43,435 bases of DNA. It comes from an uncultured Opitutaceae bacterium (GTDB lineage: Bacteria > Verrucomicrobiota > Verrucomicrobiia > Opitutales > Opitutaceae). The DNA is taken from contig CALDFV010000186.1 in NCBI GenBank assembly GCA_937942145.1, forward strand, positions 1 through 43,435. Reading direction: 5' to 3'. A model generated the notes under the pieces. It was not told where the DNA came from and ran no database searches. It was given only the letters and a program-made list of their open reading frames with translations. The translations under genes and the position numbers were made by a program. Positions 1 to 9,200 of the stretch are shown one piece after another (positions within the stretch are counted from its first letter, which is position 1; every line of letters starts with the position of its first letter).

Positions 1-832
1 CGTTTTGCTTACCGTCTTCAAAGTTGGCCCGCAATCTCGTGAGGTTGCCGTTTCCTTCAAACACAATCCAATCCACGTCGCCGTAGAATCGTGTCTGATC
101 CTCGAAGGCCGGCTGCTGCTTGTATTTCAGCTTCTCCTCCAGGAGGGCGATTCGCACCGCGAGCTTATCTTCTATAAGAGACTTGTTGAAGTCCAAGGTG
201 AACCGCAAGCTGTCATAGTTATCCATGCGCACGCCAAATTCGCCAAACTGACTGTTGTGAACCGCTCGCTTCGTGCCATTGTTAATCACACCACCGGGGC
301 TGCCGATGCCGAACAGGATCGAGTTGGGGCCGCGGCTCACCGTAACCCGATCGGTGTTGTAGCTGTCGAACGCGATGTCCGTCAGGAAGAAGTTGCGGGT
401 CAGGTCCCCCGCCCCTAGTCCCCGTATCCGCTGGTTGCGCTGCGGGTTGGTCCGTTCCTCGGTTTGGTAGTAGCGGCTTTGCGCCTGCTCGGTCGCGCCG
501 GTGAAATTGCCCTGGTAGCCTCCCACTTCCGTGTTGCCTATGTAGGAGAGAAGCGTCTGGGCGTCCGTCGCCGAAACGTCTTCCATAAACTGCTCCGTCA
601 CGACCGATATGGACGCTCCGAGATCCTTCAGGTTTGTTTTAATACGCGTTCCCGCGAGGGTGCTGGTGGCCTGGTAACCGGCGCTGTCCGCCGCATCCAC
701 CGAAAACGGACTCAGTTCGAAGACTTCATCCGCGTCTTGGTCCTGTGCGAATGCGGTTGAGGCGCACAAAAGCCCGGCGACCGAAAAAACTCCCGCTAGG
801 AGTTTGCAGTATCGTATGCGTGTCATAGTCAT
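1..832 (-). CDS. TonB-dependent receptor, N-terminal part (cut by window edge)
   Basis: My own minus-strand translation gives 277 residues running off the window start; the supplied track misses it because no stop is present. A signal peptide covers about residues 1-29 (hydrophobic, ending AFA-Q). It is followed by 'EVFELSPFSV', a mature N-terminus I associate with Opitutae TonB receptors. A plug domain follows at about 50-170, with 'GTRIKTNLKDLGASISVVT' and 'DRVTVSRGPNSILFG', the classic plug signature, and then the start of the barrel. The likely role is TonB-driven uptake of a large or scarce ligand across the outer membrane; the substrate cannot be read. Starts at 832 and 826 (ATG ACT ATG) are both possible, and no strong ribosome site precedes either. 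It is divergent from a sulfatase with a LacI-type palindrome in between, which suggests sugar control. The family call is firm; the ligand is unknown. Confidence 0.93.
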   Translation of the reverse strand, partial: MTMTRIRYCKLLAGVFSVAGLLCASTAFAQDQDADEVFELSPFSVDAADSAGYQATSTLAGTRIKTNLKDLGASISVVTEQFMEDVSATDAQTLLSYIGNTEVGGYQGNFTGATEQAQSRYYQTEERTNPQRNQRIRGLGAGDLTRNFFLTDIAFDSYNTDRVTVSRGPNSILFGIGSPGGVINNGTKRAVHNSQFGEFGVRMDNYDSLRFTLDFNKSLIEDKLAVRIALLEEKLKYKQQPAFEDQTRFYGDVDWIVFEGNGNLTRLRANFEDGKQN

Positions 833-1171
833 TTTTAGTTTTTTAGTTTCTAGTAATGAGCGAGGGAGAAGCCACCTGAGTATCGTTACGGAAGGCACAA
901 TGTAGGGGTGAAGCCAGCACTCTCGGGGTATTTAGCGATCTTGACTTTCTTAGTTGTCTGGGCAAGTACAAACCTAGATTTGCTAAACGCGTTTAGCAAC
1001 CAATGGTTTTGTTTCCACATGAAACGCAGTCACGATCTCCCCCCATCCGATCTGAAGTTCCCGTGAAACCAATCGGAACTGTTTATTGAAGAGGAAAAAG
1101 AGAAATAGCCGACGCACCTTCATGGCAGCAAATCACGAGCCTTGTCCAACGGCACAATCCAGTAACTAAAT
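833..1171. other. Divergent intergenic region, receptor / sulfatase
   Basis: A 339-base gene-free region that must hold both divergent promoters. The one clear element is the 20-bp palindrome listed separately. A 'TTGACT' box near 942 could be a plus-strand -35 element, but no well-spaced -10 follows, so I do not call a promoter. No convincing ORF was found. Confidence 0.6.
980..999. promoter_or_regulatory. Perfect 20-bp palindrome, candidate LacI-family operator
   Basis: The sequence TTGCTAAACGCGTTTAGCAA equals its own reverse complement over all 20 bases and has a CG-centred core, as LacI/GalR-family operators do. It lies between the divergent TonB receptor and sulfatase starts, and a LacI-family gene sits 1.7 kb downstream (2702-3781). 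A single site could control both genes. Binding by that regulator is inferred; the palindrome itself is seen directly. Confidence 0.72.
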
Positions 1172-2575
1172 ATGACGACATGTCCCAACATCCTCTGGTA
1201 CTGCACCGACCAGCAACGATTCGATACCTTCGGCGCCCTCGGCAATCCGCATGTCCAAACACCCACCTTGGATAGTCTGGTACACGAAGGAGTCTCGTTC
1301 ACCAACACCTACTGCCAAAGCCCGATCTGCACGCCGAGCCGGGCCAGCTTCATGACGGGACTATATCCCAGCCGTGCTCGCAACACGCGCAACGGGAATG
1401 ACACTTTCCCCGAAGACATTCCCCTTATTTCGAAGTTGATCGCAGATTCCGGATACCGCTGTGGCATGATTGGGAAATTTCATCTAGTCAGTGCGGGCAA
1501 ACGCCCCGAGCCCCGGCTGAACGACGGATTCACTTATTGGCAACATTCGCACGCTCCCCGCGACGACTGGCCCGAGGGCACCCACGCCTACGCAGACTGG
1601 GTACGAAAAAAAGGAGGAGACCTCGACGCCATGCGAGAATCGGAAGACCGAGTCCCCCCGGAGTTTCATCAAACCACATGGGCCTCCGACTGCGCCATCG
1701 ACTTCATTAGCCAAGACCACTCCGGAAAACCCTGGCTGCTAAACATCAACGTCTATGACCCCCATCCTCCTTTCATTCCCCCGAAAGAATACGAAAAACG
1801 TTTCAAGGCGGAAGACATGCCGGGACCGCATTTCAAAGAGAGCGATCTGGCGCACCAGAAGTCGCTGGAATCGGTCGATTTCCAACAGAAGGCTCGCCGA
1901 CCTGAGGAATGCGACGCCAAGTCCGCTCAGGCCAAGTACTACGCTATGATCGCCTTGATCGACGACCAGCTCGCCCGAATCCTGCAAACGCTCGACGAGA
2001 CGGGCCAACGCGAAAACACGGTGATCATATTCACTTCAGACCATGGGGAGACGCTTGGCGATCATGGCCTCATGTTCAAGGGGTGTCGGTTCTATGAGGG
2101 ACTCGTCAAAGTCCCTCTCATTTTTTCCTGTCCTGGCAAGTTCCAGTCCAATCTGCAATGCGACGGTCTGGTCGAGCTTTTGGACCTGTCCGCAACCCTT
2201 CTGGACATCGCCGGGCTGGACATCCCCGAATACCATCAGGGACAGACCTTGGTCCCGATTCTCAAAGGCAGGGAGTCAGGCGACCACATTCGTGAATCTG
2301 CTCGCTGTGAGTACTTCGATGCCCTGGACCCGCATTTCACGGGAGGCACGGGCAGCTTTGCCACGATGTATCGAACCGAGCGCTACAAGCTGGTGGTTTA
2401 TCACGACCACAATATCGGCGAGCTCTACGACCTGCAAGAGGACCCCTGGGAGTTCAACGACCTATGGAATGATCCCGGGCAATCAGAACTGAAGAATCGC
2501 CTGATATGGGAGAGCTTCAACCAGCACGTAAACCTCACCACCAACGTGGGCTCCAAGCGCATCGCGCCGATGTAG
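1172..2575 (+). CDS. S1-family sulfatase without signal peptide
   Basis: A 467-residue formylglycine sulfatase that hydrolyses a sulfate ester. The modification site is CTPSR at 53-57, where Cys53 would become formylglycine. The N-terminal 'NILWYCTDQQR' supplies the first metal ligand region, 'GMIGKFHL' is the second sulfatase signature (Phe replacing the common Trp), and 'TSDHGETLGDHG' gives the late metal-binding Asp-His. The protein begins four residues before the first beta strand with no signal peptide, so it is probably cytoplasmic, unlike most sulfatases here. The 'SDHGETLGDHG' form resembles choline-sulfatase/iduronate-sulfatase types, but the substrate cannot be assigned. It is divergent from the TonB receptor across the candidate operator, which suggests it desulfates an imported small sugar or ester. 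It needs a formylglycine-generating enzyme not present in the window. Confidence 0.92.
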   Translation: MTTCPNILWYCTDQQRFDTFGALGNPHVQTPTLDSLVHEGVSFTNTYCQSPICTPSRASFMTGLYPSRARNTRNGNDTFPEDIPLISKLIADSGYRCGMIGKFHLVSAGKRPEPRLNDGFTYWQHSHAPRDDWPEGTHAYADWVRKKGGDLDAMRESEDRVPPEFHQTTWASDCAIDFISQDHSGKPWLLNINVYDPHPPFIPPKEYEKRFKAEDMPGPHFKESDLAHQKSLESVDFQQKARRPEECDAKSAQAKYYAMIALIDDQLARILQTLDETGQRENTVIIFTSDHGETLGDHGLMFKGCRFYEGLVKVPLIFSCPGKFQSNLQCDGLVELLDLSATLLDIAGLDIPEYHQGQTLVPILKGRESGDHIRESARCEYFDALDPHFTGGTGSFATMYRTERYKLVVYHDHNIGELYDLQEDPWEFNDLWNDPGQSELKNRLIWESFNQHVNLTTNVGSKRIAPM

Positions 2576-2701
2576 CCCTCCCTCTTTTCTGTCCTAAAAC
2601 CGAAAGAATTTGTCCGATGCTCCCTGTCGCTTGGGTAATGTAGTTACGACAATCTCACTTTTGGACGACTGACTCTAGCGTCACCCTAAATTCTTAGCGA
2701 G

Positions 2702-3781
2702 ATGGAAAAATACCCCGATAATCATAGGCCAAATAAGCAAACGACGTTCGCCGATATCGCCGAAAGGGCCGGAGTGTGTAAGGCCACCGTATCGCTCGCG
2801 CTGCACAACAATTCTAGAATACCCGAGAAAACGAGAAAACGCATCAAAGAGATCGCCCACGAAATGGGGTATCACTTGAACCCTCTGGTGGCCGCCAACA
2901 TGGCCCAGATTCGGCGTTCGAAGGAGTGGAAAGGGTCCTCTCCCACCATCGGGTTTCTAAGCACCTTCTACGACGAGAAGCGGAAAGATAAAAGGGTCGA
3001 GTGGCATATTCAAAGCCGATTCCTCAAAGGGGCTGAGCGACGGGCAACCGAACTGGGGTTCGACTTCGATTTTCTGGAATTCGACCTGTCCGCTTACTCC
3101 AACGAGCGGATACAGCAAGTCTTGATTAGCCGAAATGTGTCGGGTCTGATTCTAGGTCCTCTCCGGTTTTCCAATGCAAAGCTAAATTTGGACTGGTCCA
3201 AGTTCGCCGTATCGTCGGTCGGATTCCCCGACTCGATCGGGAACATCCCTAGCGTCTTCTACGACAACTTTCGATGCATGCAAGACGTTCTCGACTACCT
3301 CACTCATCGAGGGTATCGAAGAATTGGATTCATCACCGATTCAGAGAACGAGCTTCGCGGAGGCCATCTTTGGAATGCGGGGCTACTAGAATACCAAAAT
3401 CGTGAAATAGTGCCTGAAAATCGCGTTCCCATATTGCGAGTTCCCAAACCAGAACTCCTATTTGCACAGTCTGACTTCGAGTCCATGCACTCATGGTACC
3501 TCCAGAACCAGCCCGACGTGATCATCGCTTTCCGCTCTAAGATTTTGGCCTATTTTCAAAGCCTCAATTACAAAGTTCCCAAAGATTTCGGATACATGGT
3601 TTTAAATTGGTCCTCTCGAACGGACGGTTGTTCGGGCTATCGCCAATGCCACGAGGAAATTGCCGAAGTCGCCGTCAATATCGTTTCCGAACGGCTCTAC
3701 AACAATGACCGCGGAGAGCTTACCAAACCCAGAACCACCCTCTTGAGAGGCGACTTCATCGAAGGCTTCACAATAAAGTAG
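2702..3781 (+). CDS. LacI/GalR-family transcriptional regulator
   Basis: 359 residues. A LacI-type helix-turn-helix lies at about residues 14-60 ('TFADIAERAGVCKATVSLAL' then 'NSRIPEKTRKRIKEIAHEMG'), with a hinge region around 'YHLNPLVAANMAQIRRS'. The effector-binding domain of periplasmic-binding-protein fold runs from about 75 to the end ('TIGFLSTF', 'VSGLILGPLRF', 'HRGYRRIGFITD'). It is a DNA-binding repressor or activator responding to a sugar-type ligand. It lies on the same strand as the sulfatase (126-base gap) and the UPF0261 gene (96-base gap). The palindrome at 980-999 is the best candidate site. The 'YHLNPLVAANMAQ' hinge is a form I associate with Opitutae regulators. The ligand is unknown. 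Confidence 0.93.
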   Translation: MEKYPDNHRPNKQTTFADIAERAGVCKATVSLALHNNSRIPEKTRKRIKEIAHEMGYHLNPLVAANMAQIRRSKEWKGSSPTIGFLSTFYDEKRKDKRVEWHIQSRFLKGAERRATELGFDFDFLEFDLSAYSNERIQQVLISRNVSGLILGPLRFSNAKLNLDWSKFAVSSVGFPDSIGNIPSVFYDNFRCMQDVLDYLTHRGYRRIGFITDSENELRGGHLWNAGLLEYQNREIVPENRVPILRVPKPELLFAQSDFESMHSWYLQNQPDVIIAFRSKILAYFQSLNYKVPKDFGYMVLNWSSRTDGCSGYRQCHEEIAEVAVNIVSERLYNNDRGELTKPRTTLLRGDFIEGFTIK

Positions 3782-3877
3782 AGTGTGTTAGCAATCGTTT
3801 TGACGATCTTCCGCAAAAATTTGATCGATTTGCGAGAGTGCTGACGTTTACATTGATCGCCATTTGACTCTACTCCG

Positions 3878-5086
3878 ATGGCAACAATCGCAATACTAGG
3901 TACCCTCGACTCCAAGGCGGAAGAACATTCCTTTGTCGCAGATCGCATCCGTGAACGGGGACACAATGTAGCACTCATTGACGTAGGTACTGGTGACGAA
4001 CCTCAATTCACTCCCGACTACTCAAGATACGAAGTAGCCGCTGCAACCGGTGTCGATCTCAGACCTCTCATAGAACGCCACGACCGGGGGGAATGTGTCG
4101 TAGCCATGTCGGAGGCGGCTCCGATCTTCCTCGCGCAGCTGGTCGAATCAGGAACGATCGACGGCGTCGTTTCCCTGGGCGGGGGGGGCGGTACCGCTAT
4201 CGGCACCGCGTCCATGCGGGCCTTGCCCATTGGCTTTCCCAAACTCATGGTCTCCACGGTAGCCAGCGGAAATACCGCTCACTACGTAGGCACCAAAGAT
4301 ATCGTCATGATGCCTAGCATCGTCGACGTGAGCGGACTCAATCGCATCTCTCGAACCATTTTCACTCGAGCTGCCGGAGCCATCTGCGGAATGGTCGAAG
4401 CCAAGATCGACGAGGAAGGCGGCAAGCCGCTCATCGTCGCCAGCATGTTTGGCAATACCACCACCTGTGTAAACGAAGCCAAAGCCATACTGGAAGAAGC
4501 CGGTTATGAAGTGCTCGTCTTTCACTCCACCGGAGCAGGAGGACAAGCCATGGAGAGCCTGATTGAGAGCGGAATGGTATCGGGCGTGCTCGATGTCACT
4601 ACAACGGAGTGGGCAGATGAAGTGGTCGGGGCAACCTTGTCCGCGGGTCCCACTCGCATGGATGCGATGACCAAGGCTAAAGTACCGGCAGTGGTCGCCC
4701 CCGGCTGTGTCGACATGGCAAACTTCGGGGCCCGCGAAACCGTGCCCCCTGAATTTGAGGGACGGAACTTCTATATTCACAATCCACAGGTTACCTTAAT
4801 GCGCACCAATGCGGAGGAGTGTGGAGAGATCGGGAAAGTCATCGCCACCAAGGCCAACGCAAACACCGCCCCTGTCGCTATTCTCAATCCACTCAAGGCG
4901 GTCAGCGAAATTAATGGAGAGGGCAAGGCCTTCTACGACCCCGAGGCAGACAAAGCGCTATTCGAGGCCATCCACTCATACGCCAAAGTGGAAGTCACCG
5001 ACTTTAACGAGGAGATCAACAGTTCCGTTTTCGCCCGAGCCTGCGCCGAAAAGCTTCTGGAACTGATACAACAGGCTAAACCTTGA
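3878..5086 (+). CDS. Tm-1-like ATP-binding / UPF0261 family protein
   Basis: 402 residues, the usual length for the family. The N-terminal half starts 'IAILGTLDSKAEEHSFVADR' and contains the glycine-rich 'GGGGGTAIGTASMRALPIG' (about 103-121) and 'MVSTVASGNT', matching the Tm-1-like ATP-binding domain. The C-terminal half ('ASMFGNTTTCV', 'FHSTGAGGQAMESLI', 'VAPGCVDMANFG') is the second UPF0261 domain. It is named for the tomato Tm-1 virus-resistance protein; bacterial members are usually found in catabolic clusters, often beside a TIM-barrel partner, which is absent here. The reaction is not established. It is placed after a sulfatase and a LacI regulator, so a catabolic role under the same control is plausible but inferred. 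Confidence 0.9.
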   Translation: MATIAILGTLDSKAEEHSFVADRIRERGHNVALIDVGTGDEPQFTPDYSRYEVAAATGVDLRPLIERHDRGECVVAMSEAAPIFLAQLVESGTIDGVVSLGGGGGTAIGTASMRALPIGFPKLMVSTVASGNTAHYVGTKDIVMMPSIVDVSGLNRISRTIFTRAAGAICGMVEAKIDEEGGKPLIVASMFGNTTTCVNEAKAILEEAGYEVLVFHSTGAGGQAMESLIESGMVSGVLDVTTTEWADEVVGATLSAGPTRMDAMTKAKVPAVVAPGCVDMANFGARETVPPEFEGRNFYIHNPQVTLMRTNAEECGEIGKVIATKANANTAPVAILNPLKAVSEINGEGKAFYDPEADKALFEAIHSYAKVEVTDFNEEINSSVFARACAEKLLELIQQAKP

Positions 5087-5128
5087 TTTACAAAGCATGC
5101 GAAGTCCATCGGCACTAAGCCTAGGAAT

Positions 5129-5152
5129 TCAGGATCCAAAAATATATCCTGA
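5129..5152. terminator. Possible bidirectional terminator hairpin
   Basis: TCAGGAT and ATCCTGA form a perfect 7-bp stem around a 10-base A-rich loop, between the convergent UPF0261 and AraC genes. There is no strong U tract on either side, so this is only a candidate. Confidence 0.35.
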
Positions 5153-5166
5153 GTCTCAATACATCT

Positions 5167-6069
5167 CTAACCCAAATCCAGCTGCTCACGATATTGAGCT
5201 CTCAAATCTCGAGGAGAGACACCTTTTACTTCTTTGAATCGGCGATTAAAATTAGACAGGTTGTTGAATCCTGAACTGAAACAAACCTCCGAAATGCTGG
5301 CATCCGTTTCGATAATTCTCCGACACGCCAATCCGATCCGTAATTCGTTCACATAAGAGATAAACGCTTTCCCCGTGTTCTTTTTAAAGAAGCGGGAAAA
5401 CGACTTCGCACTCATCCGGGCCTCTCTGGCCACATCATCCAGCCGAATCGTAGACTCGAGATTTTTCAAGATCCAGCTCTTGATCTTGTCAATTCGATCA
5501 ACATTGATCGGATTTAGGGATGGGGAGTAGATCGGACTCACCAGAGGTAGGCAGTCCGATTCAGGCGCAGAAGCCAGCGCGTCCAGTATAAGGATAAATT
5601 GCGCTAATCGCTGCGCATCGTTTTGGTCGGCCATCTCGCGCATCAAACCATCGACGCGATCACGAGTTTTTCCGAAAAACTCATAGGACCTCCCAGTCGA
5701 TTCGAGAAACGTTCGAATCCGGGACATTTCCAACTTCGACAAAAAGCTCTTCCCAAGCGAATCCTCCGAAAACTGCAGTACTAGCATCGCCGGCTTTTCA
5801 GGGTCACCTTCGCTTGGTTCGTTAGGATGAAACGCATGGGGTACATTTGATCCATTCAGAATCAGCGTCCCCGGCTTCAGCTCACCGATGTAGTCGCCAG
5901 TAATGTGGTACCCTGTGTTCTTTAGCGTAAGCAACAGGTCGATCTCAGGGTGATAGTGCCAAGCCGTCCATATATCGGTATCTACCTTAAAGGAGAGGAA
6001 TTGTGAATCGCATGCCGTAATGATCTCACGCTGGGCATCCCGGTCACTGCTCTTGAACGCGGTCTTCAT
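5167..6069 (-). CDS. AraC-family transcriptional regulator with cupin sensor
   Basis: 300 residues. The N-terminal half is a cupin-type ligand domain, with 'HYHPEIDLLL' at about 38-47 (His38, His40, Glu42) and 'LKPGTLILNGSNVPHAF'. The C-terminal ~100 residues hold the double helix-turn-helix of AraC/XylS proteins ('IRLDDVAREARMSAKSFSRF' and 'ISEVCFSSGFNNLSNFNRRF', ending 'KGVSPRDLR'). It is divergent from the cytochrome/DUF1501 set across a 169-base AT-rich gap, making that set its most likely target. It is convergent with the UPF0261 gene. The inducer is unknown; AraC members with this sensor often respond to sugars. Confidence 0.92.
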   Translation of the reverse strand: MKTAFKSSDRDAQREIITACDSQFLSFKVDTDIWTAWHYHPEIDLLLTLKNTGYHITGDYIGELKPGTLILNGSNVPHAFHPNEPSEGDPEKPAMLVLQFSEDSLGKSFLSKLEMSRIRTFLESTGRSYEFFGKTRDRVDGLMREMADQNDAQRLAQFILILDALASAPESDCLPLVSPIYSPSLNPINVDRIDKIKSWILKNLESTIRLDDVAREARMSAKSFSRFFKKNTGKAFISYVNELRIGLACRRIIETDASISEVCFSSGFNNLSNFNRRFKEVKGVSPRDLRAQYREQLDLG

Positions 6070-6238
6070 AACATTTGGCTTCGTCCCTTATACTAATTCA
6101 TTTAGAACCAATGCGGTGTCTAATTTTTCGATATTATGTGGAAATAGTATTATAAAAAGTCCAGAATCCAGTATACGGCAATCCGATAATTCGCTATATC
6201 TTGAAGTTGATCTACTACGATTAAACTCAGCCCCAAGA

Positions 6239-9200
6239 ATGCGCCGAAAAACTCTCATCTACTTCGTTATTTTTACCCTTTTCGGTATTTCCCTGACAAC
6301 CAACGCAACGGAACTCAGCTCAGATGATGTTGAGTTTTTCGAATCGAACGTCCGCCCGCTTTTAGTCGACAATTGCTACAAATGCCACTCGGCAGATTCT
6401 GAGAGAATTCGAGGGGGATTCCTAATTGACTCACAACCGGCAATCTTGAGAGGGGGCGACAGCGGTCCCGCAATTGTCCCGGGAGACTCAGCGAACAGCC
6501 GTATCGTGTCTATGATTCAAAGGCATCCGGACTACGAAGCGATGCCCCCTAAATCGAAGTTAGAGCCCGACGAAATTGAAACCTTAATCGCTTGGATCGA
6601 TCGCGGCGCTCCCGACCCTCGTACAGAAGAATCATCTCCAAAGTCCTCTCTATCCGATTTCAATCTGGACGAAAGGAAAAGCTGGTGGTCCCTTCAACCG
6701 GTTAAGAAGCCAGCCGTCCCCAAAGTTGCGAATGAGAACTGGCCCGAAAACGACTACGATCGATTTGTACTCTCCAAACTCGAAGAGGCAGATTTGGAAC
6801 CGGCAGAACCTGCTGAACGCCATACCTTACTACGTCGCATAAGCTTCGATCTAACGGGCCTGGCCCCCAAGGTAGACGAATTAGAAGCATTTCTCTCCGA
6901 CGAGTCCCCTAGCGCCTTTGCGGCGGCAGTTGACCGACTTCTCGAATCACCTCACTTTGGAGAAAAATGGGGCCGACATTGGCTTGATCTCGTACGCTAT
7001 GCGGAAACCAAGGCCTTCGAGCAGGATTATACCATGGCCTACGCGTATCGATATCGTGACTACCTCATTCGGGCATTCAATGATGACCTTCCCTACGACC
7101 AGTTTGTCAGGGAAGCGCTTGCGGGAGACCTCTTTCCCAAACCGCGGTTCTCGCCCGATGACGAAATCAACGAGTCGATTATGGGACCCGGCTTCTTGTA
7201 CCTCACCGACGGGCAACATGGTCCTCCCGATCTCCACGAAGACGAAGCCCGTATCTTTAGCGGGATGATCGATGTGACCAGTAAAGCATTTCTCGGTTCT
7301 ACGCTGAAGTGCGCTCGCTGCCACGACCATAAATTTGACGCGATCACTACCGCCGACTACTATTCTTTTTATGGAATGCTCCGCAGTTCCCGTCTCAGCT
7401 ACGCCAACACGAATGCTAAAAAACAGGAAGCTAAACTCAAGTCCGATCAATCCAAAATCCGGCAAGCCAGGAGCCAAATCACAAAGCTTGTATACAACAC
7501 CTCATTACAAGACATAGAGCTCATACCTGAATATCTTCAAGCGCAGCGAAGTCTTCTCGAGAATGACCTTCTCAATTCGATTTTCGAATCTGTTAGTTCC
7601 GAGAAACCGAAAGACAAAAAAGACAAAGGACTCGATTTAGGCGCTCTCAAAAATCGACTTTCAGACATTTACAAATTAGAGGCAGAGCAAGGCGGACTAG
7701 ATGACGAAGTTTTATGGAGCTGGCTTTCTCTCGCCCTTTCCGCCGACCGGCTGGAAAAATGGCCCGAGCTCGAGCCCCTATTTAGCCAATCAGCGGAAAG
7801 AACCACCAACTCGGGCAACAATCAAACGAGTGTTGAACTGAGCCAGTCATTTGCTCAAGTGGCACGCTCCCTAGAAAATTGGATAACTCAGGAATCCGCT
7901 TTTGAATCACAACCTGAATCGCCGGGAGAAATGATCTTCAACCACTCAGGGACCCAAGCGGTTAAAAGCCTCGTTGGCGAATATCCCGTTGCGGGTGTCC
8001 TGGCTCCTCGAATCAGCGGTGCGATTCGCTCACCCGATTTTATAATAGATGGCAAGCCCATCGAGCTCCAAGCAAAGGGCTACTCGGGTACGGTCCGGCT
8101 CGTCATTCGCAACTACGAACTCACTGGGCGAGGCCCCACAACGGCCAAACTCTACTATGCCGTCGATGGTGATCATTGGCAGGATATCCGTTTCGAGACC
8201 TACCTGTGGGAAGGGGAAACAGCCTACCTTGAAGTGATGCAGAATGGCAAGTCCACCAACGCGATTCATCCGACGAGGGACACGCTCACCCCACCCGACG
8301 ACAATGCTTACATCGCCGTCCGCTTTAACCAGGGTATTCATTGGGCCAAATACTGGGAGACTGAAACTTCGGAAGAAAATCAATCGAAACGAGATCAGGC
8401 GATAGCGAAGAAAATTAGAGCCGTTTGGCAAAGTGCCAGTCGGTCAAGTTTGGATAGCGCCGAAGTCGAATTGCTCAGCGCATTGTTCGCAACTGGTATT
8501 CTTAGTTCCGATACAAACCGCGATCCCAAGCTAGCTAAAGCGATGTCCAAATACCAAGCATTGGCGTTGTCGATCCCACAGCCCGTTTACGCGCGAAGCC
8601 TTACCGATGGTGACTCTCACGAAGAGCCCGTCTACATCCGTGGAAGTCATAAAAACATTAGCACTGAACCAAATCCACGACGTTTTCTGGATGGACTTGG
8701 CGGCACTCTCATCACGAGTGAGGGAAGCGGGCGACTTGAATGGGCTGAACATGTGGCCAGCAAGGACAACCCCCTCACCGCACGAGTAGTCGTTAATCGC
8801 CTCTGGAAACAGATTTTTGGAAACGGGATTGTCGAGACGACAAATGACTTTGGGCAAATGGGAAGTCTGCCGAGTCATCCGCAATTACTCGACTATCTTG
8901 CCAGTGATTTGATGGAAAATGGCTGGTCGCTCAAACATGTGATTCGAAAAATGGTTCTCTCCCAGACTTACCAAATGTCATCCGTTCCGAGCCCCCAAGC
9001 AGCCACCATAGACCCTAAGAACCGATTGCTTCAGCACATGCCCATTCGTCGGCTTGAGGCAGAGGCAATACGCGATCATATTCTCGCGTGTAGCGATCGA
9101 CTCGATACGACCCTGTTCGGCCCCAGCGTTCCCGCCTACGTGAAGGACCACCCCGACAGCCGTGCAAAGCCAAAAACGGGGCCACTCGATGGTAACGGAC

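Noticed and set aside
5-760. Plus-strand ORFs 5-418 and 464-760
   Set aside because: They are shadows of the minus-strand TonB receptor, whose translation shows a signal peptide and plug domain.
902-928. GTAGGGG sequence upstream of the receptor as another REP copy
   Set aside because: It has the head-like bases but no hairpin stem and no match to any repeat family here.
4148-4780. 210-residue minus-strand ORF opposite the UPF0261 gene
   Set aside because: Shadow frame of a well-supported gene; no recognisable domain.
6020-6238. Upstream extension of the DUF1553 gene from the track start
   Set aside because: It overlaps the AraC gene and puts 73 unrelated residues ahead of a good signal peptide at 6239.
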